A stretch of DNA of 11,954 nt from Parvularculaceae bacterium UBA4496 (GTDB taxonomy: Bacteria > Pseudomonadota > Alphaproteobacteria > Caulobacterales > Parvularculaceae): the NCBI GenBank assembly GCA_002388885.1, contig DGNI01000001.1, positions 4,221 through 16,174 on the forward strand. The letters are read 5' to 3'. The notes beneath the pieces were generated by a model that saw only the letters and a program-made list of their open reading frames with translations, was not told the origin of the DNA and made no database searches. Positions 6,436 through 11,954 of this stretch are shown here, in pieces (positions within the stretch are counted from its first letter, which is position 1; every line of letters starts with the position of its first letter). The translations under genes were made by a program, and so were the position numbers.

Positions 6436-6987
6436 TTATTTAAGCAGGATGACGCCTTTTTCATTGACCGTTTCGCCGCCAGAATTCAAGTTTGAGGGCG
6501 CTGCCGCAGCGCCGTCCATCGATATCAACCTTGCGTAGACATTGTAGCTGCTGACATAGCGGTATTTACTCTTTGAGTTCAATGCAGCTTCGAGAACGTC
6601 AACTGCGGCGACAACGGGGCTCGGGTCATCGATATAGTAGGCTGTATCGGCGGCTGTGCCGAACCCGGCTTTCACCTTTGAAAAGTGGCTGCCGACATAG
6701 GTCTCGTAGTCTTCATAGCCGGCCTTGGAGATGTGGATCGATTCGCCGCGGTCGGTCGGCAGGCGCAGACTGCATGGGGTTTTGCAACTATCGCCGTATT
6801 CCGACGTCGCCAATGCGCCGGACGGAGAAGACTCTATTCTCACCAGCGCATTTCTGGTGAGAAAATCTCCGCCGACGCAACTAGCAAGCAAGAGGCCTGT
6901 GCCCCGGTTACAGCGGCCCCAAACAACGATATATTCATTCCCGTAAACTCCTAAAACCCGCCGCAAACCGGTAGGGACCAGCGACAT
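6436..6987 (-). CDS. PEGA-like lipoprotein, probably frameshifted in the signal peptide
   Basis: The open frame gives 183 residues. From about residue 33 it reads as a lipoprotein, with lipobox LLASC (C37). It continues with a PEGA-like domain having RIESSPSGALATS, a CKTPC pair, and ISKAGYEDYE. This pattern is common in small alphaproteobacterial lipoproteins, which probably face the periplasm. The first 32 residues in this frame carry charged residues and make a poor signal peptide. A better start exists in another frame: ATG at 6938-6936, 9 bases after AGGAG (6952-6948), reading MNISLFGAAVTG. Restoring one G in the GGGG run at 6905-6902 would join it to TGLLLASC. So a one-base deletion, a sequencing error or slippage is likely. 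The C-terminal part (about 110-183) is unrecognised. Confidence 0.65.
   Translation of the reverse strand: MSLVPTGLRRVLGVYGNEYIVVWGRCNRGTGLLLASCVGGDFLTRNALVRIESSPSGALATSEYGDSCKTPCSLRLPTDRGESIHISKAGYEDYETYVGSHFSKVKAGFGTAADTAYYIDDPSPVVAAVDVLEAALNSKSKYRYVSSYNVYARLISMDGAAAAPSNLNSGGETVNEKGVILLK
6948..6952 (-). promoter_or_regulatory. Ribosome binding site for the lipoprotein's alternative start
   Basis: AGGAG on the minus strand lies 9 bases before ATG 6938-6936. It points to this ATG as the true start, in a frame one base off from the lipobox and PEGA-like domain. The upstream ATG at 6987 has no such site. Confidence 0.55.
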
Positions 6988-7070
6988 TATTGCTGAGATT
7001 GCGGCTTTATTTTGGTGATACTTTCAGCGCTGTAGGCAAGTCTCTATATCAGACAACAGAGTTTCGCTGC

Positions 7071-8027
7071 TTACTTCGGAGACTTCCAGGGCAGCTCCTG
7101 CGGCTCTTCGTTCAATCGCCGCTGACGCTCTTGGTAAATTTCGTCAAACCGATCCGCCGGCGACGGAGAAAGGATCTGGTAATCCGTCAGGCGCCAAATT
7201 TTACGATCGCTTCCGTCATTAGTCGGCTCAGTGGATTCGTGGCCGAAGGCGATGACATAGGGTGGATCAGGCGTCAGGTTAAAAAAATAAACCCGGCTCG
7301 ATCCGTTGGTCTGCGCGTTCGCATCTTCGACTGTGTGAAACGATTGTCCACGTAACGTAAAGCCCTGATGAGCATTACCCGACAAATCTTCAAATACATT
7401 TTTGCCGACATAATCGACTCGGAAAAAAGTATTGCGCATGCTGTATGTCGAATGGTCCGGCAAGATCGTCGACGGTAACTTGTCCCAATCGAGCCGCGCC
7501 AGTAAAAACGGCCATAAAATAAATGTATACGCACCACCTTCAGGCATTTCTACCGAAACAGGAGCGGCGCTTGCTTCCGGGGTCATGGAGAAATCTTCGT
7601 GATCCGGATGTGCCCAGACTCGTCGCGCCACGCCGTCGTAATAGAGACTTTCGACATAAACACCGAAAGGAATGTCGCGCGGCGCTACGCGGGCGCGCAT
7701 TCTTAAAGTGTCCGCGTCGGCGAGGACGAGATCGACACCAGTGCCGTTCCAGGTCATCGCGTTCCACTGCACCTGATACATGGGTTCGTCCCAGGAATGC
7801 GTCATATCGATCGAATAGTAAACGAAGGCTGCCAGCTCCTCGGCGTCCGGCGGACCAGAGGATTCTCTCAACTCAAGGCGAATCGGCACGAACTCGCCAT
7901 CAATAAAAGGCGCCTCTGCAGGCGTAACAGCTATCGCTTGTTCCGCATGCGCATTTTGGAAGGCAAAACTAACGAACAAAACGATCAGTATAACCGGATA
8001 ACGGTTCATCACATTTCTCAGCCTCAT
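7071..8027 (-). CDS. Exported protein of unknown function
   Basis: A 318-residue protein that I do not recognise. It starts with a Sec signal peptide: positive n-region, a hydrophobic core PVILIVLFVSFAF, and a likely cleavage after AHA at residue 28. A start at M7 (MNRYPVILIV) is equally plausible and gives a more usual signal length. The mature part is rich in aromatic residues and beta-like segments, for example around residues 66-96 (FVYYSIDM, VQWNAMTW). A second hydrophobic stretch at about 166-177 (YTFILWPFLLA) could be a beta strand or a weak membrane segment. It has no cysteine in the mature part and no recognisable catalytic motif. It lies upstream of the lipoprotein gene on the same strand, so the two exported products may be co-expressed. 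Both are inside the repeat-flanked cassette. Confidence 0.75.
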   Translation of the reverse strand: MRLRNVMNRYPVILIVLFVSFAFQNAHAEQAIAVTPAEAPFIDGEFVPIRLELRESSGPPDAEELAAFVYYSIDMTHSWDEPMYQVQWNAMTWNGTGVDLVLADADTLRMRARVAPRDIPFGVYVESLYYDGVARRVWAHPDHEDFSMTPEASAAPVSVEMPEGGAYTFILWPFLLARLDWDKLPSTILPDHSTYSMRNTFFRVDYVGKNVFEDLSGNAHQGFTLRGQSFHTVEDANAQTNGSSRVYFFNLTPDPPYVIAFGHESTEPTNDGSDRKIWRLTDYQILSPSPADRFDEIYQERQRRLNEEPQELPWKSPK

Positions 8028-8110
8028 TCTTCAAAGGAATGATAACAGAAGATTGGCCTCTCGAAGATGCCAAAATTGCTAGAATTAGCGATTGTTGCGC
8101 CAAATAGCCG

Positions 8111-8992
8111 CTAGCCCCCAAGCATCCCTTCCATCAGTGTTTTGGCAACGCCTGGCGGCGGCGTTGATGTGGACGGCACGAAGAAATCGGGCGCAAGCTT
8201 TTTTGATGGATCAACGCGGTACTTTTCGAAGTCGGTGACGCCGTTCTCATAAAGGAACGTGTCATCAATAATAAAGTTGCCGGTGAATTCCTTCGCCGGT
8301 TTGGAGAAAATCATATGCGCGGCGTCTGAGAGGATATCAACCGTGCGCGATGCCTGCATCATGGCGTCGCCGCCAAGCGCAAATTTCACGGCCGCCGTGG
8401 CGATCGCCGTTCGCGGCCACAAGGCGTTGAATGCAATACCGGCGTTTTTGAATTCCGCGGCCATGCCCAGCACACACATAGACATCCCATATTTCGCCAT
8501 TGTGTAGGCTGTATGGCCGGCGAACCATTTCGGCGACATGTCGAGCGGTGGCGACAACATCATGACATGCGGGTTATCGGATTTTTTCAGATGCGGAATG
8601 CAGGTCTTGGAGACGAGAAACGTACCGCGGGCGTTGATCGAATGCATCAGGTCCCAGCGCTTCATTTCAGTCGCTTCCGTGCCGGTCAGCGAAATCGCCG
8701 ACGCATTGTTGACGCAAATATCGATGCCGCCGAATTTTTTAACCGTTTCATCAACAGCCGCCTGCACCTGTTCTTCGTAACGGATGTCGCAGACAAGCGG
8801 TAACGCCTTGCCGCCCGCCGCCTCAATCTCTTCTGCCGCGGTGTAAATCGTACCCGGAAGATGTTTGTGCGGCTCGGCGGACTTCGCTGCGACGGCGACA
8901 TTGGCGCCGTCTTTCGCAGCCCTCAACGCTATCGCCAGCCCAATGCCGCGCGACGCGCCTGTGATGAAAAGCGTTTTGTTCTTTAACGTCAT
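8111..8992 (-). CDS. HSDL2-like short-chain dehydrogenase/reductase
   Basis: With the start used here, the protein has 293 residues. The classical SDR features are all present: cofactor loop TGASRGIG (11-18), NNAS (95-98), serine in MMLSPPL (S147) and YTMAK (Y163, K167). The stretches SPPLDMSPKWF, AYTMAKYGMSM and NALWPRTAIATAA closely resemble the SDR domain of HSDL2, the peroxisomal hydroxysteroid dehydrogenase-like protein 2; the SCP2 domain of the animal protein is absent. It is probably a cytoplasmic NAD(P)-dependent reductase of a fatty-acyl or sterol-like substrate. The ATG at 8992 is preferred over the longer frame from 9028, because GGGAGA (9006-9001) precedes it by 8 bases and an extended -10 lies upstream. 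The gene is divergent from a PlsC-like gene, consistent with lipid metabolism. A decayed copy of its 3' end lies at 6308-6393. Confidence 0.9.
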   Translation of the reverse strand: MTLKNKTLFITGASRGIGLAIALRAAKDGANVAVAAKSAEPHKHLPGTIYTAAEEIEAAGGKALPLVCDIRYEEQVQAAVDETVKKFGGIDICVNNASAISLTGTEATEMKRWDLMHSINARGTFLVSKTCIPHLKKSDNPHVMMLSPPLDMSPKWFAGHTAYTMAKYGMSMCVLGMAAEFKNAGIAFNALWPRTAIATAAVKFALGGDAMMQASRTVDILSDAAHMIFSKPAKEFTGNFIIDDTFLYENGVTDFEKYRVDPSKKLAPDFFVPSTSTPPPGVAKTLMEGMLGG

Positions 8993-9000
8993 GATATCAT

Positions 9001-9032
9001 TCTCCCGCATGCCTTCCGGTCTAATCATATCA
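9001..9032 (-). promoter_or_regulatory. Extended -10 promoter and ribosome binding site of the HSDL2-like gene
   Basis: On the minus strand TGATATGAT (9032-9024) has the extended -10 form TGnTATGAT. GGGAGA (9006-9001) follows as a ribosome binding site 8 bases before ATG 8992. Transcription would begin near 9017, downstream of the alternative ATG at 9028, which supports the shorter protein. The -35 is weak. Confidence 0.4.
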
Positions 9033-9151
9033 CAGCGCTTTGCAACATAACTTCGCAGGACGACTCCCCGCGCTGGCGTCCCAGCTAACGGAAGGAGCGC
9101 AGTTTCAAGATTGCCGAAGCGAAGAATTTACCGTATGCCGCCAATAAACCT

Positions 9152-9745
9152 ATGGCGAAACGAACTTTTTCACCGCCGCCGCACATGCCGAGCATGGGCA
9201 ATGCTCTGACCCGAGCGATCGGGCGCGCTATATTATGGGTTACGGGCTGGCGCGTTAAGGGCCGCCCGCCCAATGAGAAAAAACTGATCGCCATTATCGG
9301 ACCGCACACCTCAAACAGAGATTTTATCTATGTTTTAGGCGCAATGCTGTCATTGGGCGTGCGCATTTCGGTGATGATAAAAAAGGAAGCATTCTTTTTT
9401 CCCATGAGCCTGCTTTACAACGCCATCGGCGCCATCCCTGTGGATCGTTCTTCGCCGAACGACGTCACGGCGCAAATGGCGGCCGAATTTCACGCAAACG
9501 ACAAATTATGGCTAGGGATCGCGCCTGAAGGCACCCGAAGCAAGGTAGGCCGCTTTAAAAAAGGCTATCTTCGTATTGCCCGATCCGCCGGCGTCCCGAT
9601 ATTCATCACAGCCTTGAACGCGCCAGCGAGGGAAGTTGTTCTGGATAAGCTATGGCCGGTTTCAGACGGCATAGATGAAGATAACAAAGCGATCGAAGAC
9701 TATATATTCACAAACTTCACAGGCGTACGGCCTGAAAATCAATAA
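9152..9745 (+). CDS. PlsC-like 1-acylglycerol-3-phosphate acyltransferase family protein
   Basis: A 197-residue acyltransferase, short for the family. It contains block I as GPHTSNRDF, giving the catalytic HX4D (H52, D57), block II around AIGAIPVDRS (91-100), and block III as APEGTRSK (E126-R129). A moderately hydrophobic N-terminal helix (about 22-33) may anchor it at the inner face of the membrane. PlsC-type enzymes transfer an acyl group to lysophosphatidate; short alphaproteobacterial versions may use other acceptors such as lyso-ornithine lipids. No clear Shine-Dalgarno precedes the ATG, and no in-frame alternative start lies just upstream. An internal ATG at codon 12 or 15 would still keep all motifs. 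The gene is divergent from the HSDL2-like gene. Confidence 0.87.
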   Translation: MAKRTFSPPPHMPSMGNALTRAIGRAILWVTGWRVKGRPPNEKKLIAIIGPHTSNRDFIYVLGAMLSLGVRISVMIKKEAFFFPMSLLYNAIGAIPVDRSSPNDVTAQMAAEFHANDKLWLGIAPEGTRSKVGRFKKGYLRIARSAGVPIFITALNAPAREVVLDKLWPVSDGIDEDNKAIEDYIFTNFTGVRPENQ

Positions 9746-9784
9746 TCGGCACGCGGGCGTTCGTTAAGCAGGCCAGAGTGAAGC

Positions 9785-10009
9785 CTAACTTTCATTCGCC
9801 GGACGGCCGCATGCGCAACCGAGCGCTTCGCAAGACTCGCCAAAAGATTTGACCCGTTTGATCGCCTCTTTGACGCGCCCGTCCTCCCCGCAATTTTCAC
9901 AGACGCCGATCGCAACATGGTCATCGACAATAGCGCATCCGAAACCATGCGAGTCGATATGGCTTTTAATGTCGAGAAGGTGCGGCGGCAACTGACGACT
10001 TGCAGGCAT
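9785..10009 (-). CDS. Small cysteine-rich protein, possible metal binder
   Basis: A 74-residue protein not matched to a known family. It has six cysteines: C25, a CENC knuckle (C37, C40), and a C-terminal group C60, C65, C67 (SCEALGCACG). A histidine-containing segment (H17, H21, H31) precedes them. The spacing suggests a zinc or iron-sulfur site. AAGGA (10020-10016) lies 6 bases before the ATG, which selects this frame and start over a longer overlapping frame on the same strand that shows no sign of being real. It is the last gene after the metallophosphoesterase on the same strand, but 145 AT-rich bases separate them, so it may have its own promoter. It converges on the PlsC-like gene. Function unknown. 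Confidence 0.6.
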   Translation of the reverse strand: MPASRQLPPHLLDIKSHIDSHGFGCAIVDDHVAIGVCENCGEDGRVKEAIKRVKSFGESCEALGCACGRPANES

Positions 10010-10080
10010 TCGATTTCCTTTCCATCAACAACGCGCCCCGTGACGCGGCGGACGATGGACCCGAAACCGCTGCAGCGCAA

Positions 10081-10150
10081 CAGGCGTTAAGCGAATGTGG
10101 AAATTTTTTCTGTGTAAAGATTGATTCAAATTTTATGGAATAAAAAGTGC
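10081..10150 (-). promoter_or_regulatory. AT-rich intergenic region, possible promoter of the cysteine-rich gene
   Basis: This stretch is markedly richer in A and T than its surroundings, with runs of T and A (for example AAATTTTTTC on the plus strand). No clear -35/-10 pair and no hairpin-plus-T-run terminator could be assigned. It separates the metallophosphoesterase gene from the cysteine-rich gene, and is the best place for a promoter of the latter. Confidence 0.25.
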
Positions 10151-10154
10151 AGAT

Positions 10155-11093
10155 CTATCGCGCCGGGCATTCATTATAGCTGATGTTCAAAACATCAATC
10201 CGCGGCGGCACACCAAACCGCATTGGCAGCCCGACCATGCCCGTGCCCGATGTCGTGAAAATTTGAATCCCTCTTTCTTTGCGCAATCCGTAGGCGATGT
10301 CGCCGCATACACCTGTGATTGCACAGGTTAGTATCGGCAACTGGATTTGCCCGCCATGGGTATGTCCGGCGATTAACAGGTCAGCTTTTGATGCAGGTGT
10401 AAAATCACGTATCGTTGCAGGATTGTGGGTCAGAACAATACGCGGCGTGAGCGCTGCCGGCTCAAGCAGCGACAAATTCTGTCTGCGCCCCCACTGGTCC
10501 GAAAGCCCGACGAGTTCGATGGCGAATTTTTCATTCGAAATTTTAAGCGCCGCATTGTCGATCAGCCTGACGCCAAAGTTCGGCAGGCTCGCGCGCAACG
10601 GCGCACGCAAATCGGGGCCCGGCAAACCGATATCGTGATTGCCGAGAATGGCGAAGACCGGAGCGGAAATTTCGTTCAAAGCGCCAAACGATTCCTCAAA
10701 TCGTTCCGGCGCCAGGAAATATATGAAATCTCCGGCGATCAGCACGAAATCCGGATTGGACGCCGCAACCTCTCGCGCAATCCGATTAATCGGCATCGCG
10801 TTTTTGAACAGGCCATTATGGGTATCGGAGAACACGGCGAGGCGCATCTCGCCGCCGACGTCAAAACAGCCGTCGAGGACGATATCGTGTTCCGCTGTAT
10901 CAATTATGCGCGGCTCAACGAACCGGCCATATGCGAGGAGCGAAATGCTTGTAAAGAACGCGATGGCGCCCCACCGCATCAAGCCCTGGTTTACAACGAT
11001 AAACCAGAAGGTGAGCGGCGCCGCGACGACGTATAAATAGCTCGCGTAAAAAATTGCGAGTTTGATCCATTCAAGCGGGCCGATGTCGGTCAT
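10155..11093 (-). CDS. Membrane-anchored metallophosphoesterase, YkuE-like calcineurin family
   Basis: A 312-residue protein with two N-terminal transmembrane helices (about 11-34 and 41-56), followed by a calcineurin-like phosphoesterase domain. The dimetal-site motifs appear in order: FSDTHNG (D90, H92), AGDF (D122), LGNHD (N152, H153), LTHNP (H223) and AGHTHGGQ (H244, H246). This is the arrangement of YkuE-type and related membrane phosphoesterases, some of which (LpxG) cleave UDP-diacylglucosamine in lipid A synthesis. Whether this one does so cannot be told from sequence. The catalytic domain follows the second helix after a short linker. The gene starts 64 bases after the dipeptidase stop on the same strand, so cotranscription is likely. 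The Shine-Dalgarno is weak. Confidence 0.9.
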   Translation of the reverse strand: MTDIGPLEWIKLAIFYASYLYVVAAPLTFWFIVVNQGLMRWGAIAFFTSISLLAYGRFVEPRIIDTAEHDIVLDGCFDVGGEMRLAVFSDTHNGLFKNAMPINRIAREVAASNPDFVLIAGDFIYFLAPERFEESFGALNEISAPVFAILGNHDIGLPGPDLRAPLRASLPNFGVRLIDNAALKISNEKFAIELVGLSDQWGRRQNLSLLEPAALTPRIVLTHNPATIRDFTPASKADLLIAGHTHGGQIQLPILTCAITGVCGDIAYGLRKERGIQIFTTSGTGMVGLPMRFGVPPRIDVLNISYNECPAR

Positions 11094-11157
11094 GCGTCAG
11101 CCCTAGCCCGTCATTCCGGCAATCACATGACCGAAATCGGCATATTTTTGCGGCGGC

Positions 11158-11954
11158 TCACCACTTTCGTTTGCGCCGCGCGTCCTCGACCGCTTCCCAA
11201 ACCCGCAGCGCATTGCCGCCAAGGATTTTCTCAATCGCCGCCTCGTCATAGCCGCGGGCGAGAAGGCCGTCGATCAACACCGGAAACGACGAGGCGTCTT
11301 TCAGTTCCACCGGCAAGGAATCCCCGACGCCGTCATAATCCGAACCGATCCCCACATGATCGATCCCGGCGAGTTCCACGGTCCGGTCGATGTGGTTGAG
11401 CACGTCGTCCAACGTAGCGAAGGGGTATGGGTGGCTCTCACGCCACGCGTCGTTAAACGCGCTACGTTCTTCGCTCGTCATCTCCCGGCCCATTTCTTTT
11501 TCTTCGACGACCCGGGCGGCGTCGCGCGGTTCGCTGTACTTATTCGCGTCTTCGGTCAGGAACGACGAGCCGTAGTTGATCATGACGACGCCGCCATTCT
11601 CGCCGATTTTGCGGACGAGATCGTCAGAAAGATTGCGCTCAAACCCCGGCGTAAAATGACGAAGCGATGAATGCGACGCCATCACCGGCGCGCGGGTCGT
11701 CGCCAGCGCATCTTCAACCGCCGCATCAGAAAGGTGGCTGACATCGACAATAACGCCAAGGTCATTCATCGCGCGCACCAGCTCGAAACCGAATGGCGAC
11801 AACCCGTCCCAGCGCTTGTTCTCATCGTAGGACGAGTCCGAGATGTGGTTCGATTTCGAATGCGCCAGCGTGACGTAACGAATGCCGCGATCATAAAAGT
11901 GTTTGAGATTCTGCAGGTCACCTTCGACCGGCGAGCCGTTTTCCATGCCGTGCG
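11158..11954 (-). CDS. Membrane dipeptidase, peptidase family M19 (N-terminal part outside window)
   Basis: The visible 264 residues are the C-terminal two thirds of an M19 (renal dipeptidase-like) enzyme. The frame is open to the right edge, so the ATG at 11946 is internal (the family reads GMENG there). Zinc-binding histidines appear in VDVSHLSD and ASHSS. A substrate-binding arginine lies in GFERNLSDDL, and the acidic residue in HVGIGSDYDG. The closing motif KILGGNALRVW is typical of the family. The missing N terminus should hold the HxD zinc motif and any signal peptide. Bacterial M19 enzymes cleave dipeptides, including D-amino-acid-containing ones, often in the periplasm. A family insertion rich in charged residues (about 135-165, MGREMTSEERSAF) is seen in many proteobacterial members. 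The metallophosphoesterase gene follows on the same strand. Confidence 0.93.
   Translation of the reverse strand, partial: HGMENGSPVEGDLQNLKHFYDRGIRYVTLAHSKSNHISDSSYDENKRWDGLSPFGFELVRAMNDLGVIVDVSHLSDAAVEDALATTRAPVMASHSSLRHFTPGFERNLSDDLVRKIGENGGVVMINYGSSFLTEDANKYSEPRDAARVVEEKEMGREMTSEERSAFNDAWRESHPYPFATLDDVLNHIDRTVELAGIDHVGIGSDYDGVGDSLPVELKDASSFPVLIDGLLARGYDEAAIEKILGGNALRVWEAVEDARRKRKW

Noticed and set aside
8991..9000. Perfect 10-base palindrome ATGATATCAT overlapping the start of the HSDL2-like gene
   Set aside because: Symmetry stops at 10 bases, and a palindrome of this size is common by chance; it also includes the start codon itself.
8993..9028. Longer N terminus (12 extra residues) for the HSDL2-like SDR
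   Set aside because: The extra residues are outside the SDR fold, the ribosome binding site fits the inner ATG, and the likely transcription start lies downstream of the outer ATG.
9739..10080. A 113-residue minus-strand frame overlapping the cysteine-rich gene
   Set aside because: It has basic, low-complexity composition typical of a shadow frame and no ribosome binding site, while the overlapping 74-residue frame has both a good site and ordered cysteines.

Overview
The window reads as chromosomal DNA of an alphaproteobacterium. This is inferred from moderately high GC, an alphaproteobacterial style of gene content (XseB next to a histone-deacetylase-like gene, a Caulobacterales/Hyphomonadales-type PEGA-like lipoprotein, an HSDL2-like SDR) and several starts without a Shine-Dalgarno sequence. 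The exact family cannot be fixed from sequence reading alone. No rRNA, tRNA, CRISPR array, transposase or phage gene was seen. The DNA is densely coding: no gene-free stretch exceeds 300 bases, the longest being the 145 bases at 10010-10154.

Layout. 1-1553 (minus): a tight operon of an SdpR-type ArsR autorepressor, an SdpI-family membrane protein and a CPBP intramembrane protease that runs off the left edge. Its promoter carries a palindromic operator at 1560-1583. 1624-1881 (minus): exonuclease VII small subunit. 1968-3146 (plus): HI0933/YhiN-type flavoprotein. 3194-4779 (minus): histidine phosphatase and class II HDAC-like deacetylase, probably one transcript. 4813-5973 (minus): a Rossmann-fold NAD-dependent epimerase/dehydratase with a Tat export signal. 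6074-6307 (plus): a 77-residue zinc-ribbon protein ending in five histidines. 6308-6393 (minus): a decayed copy of the 3' end of an SDR gene. 6436-8027 (minus): a PEGA-like lipoprotein, apparently frameshifted in its signal peptide, and an exported protein of unknown function. 8111-8992 (minus): intact HSDL2-like SDR. 9152-9745 (plus): PlsC-like acyltransferase. 9785-10009 (minus): small cysteine-rich protein. 10155-11093 (minus): membrane-anchored YkuE-type metallophosphoesterase. 11158-11954 (minus): M19 dipeptidase cut by the right edge.

How the parts relate. The first operon looks like a self-regulated immunity or membrane-stress module: an SdpR/SdpI pair as in the Bacillus subtilis sdp system, but with no toxin gene visible and a translationally coupled CPBP protease added. 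The cassette of two exported proteins (6436-8027) is flanked by direct repeats of the SDR 3' end, one intact and one decayed. This suggests it entered by recombination within the SDR gene, next to the zinc-ribbon gene. The remaining genes are mostly single housekeeping or lipid/envelope functions. The clearest new leads are the toxin-less sdpR-sdpI-CPBP operon with its operator, the repeat-flanked cassette, and the exported epimerase.
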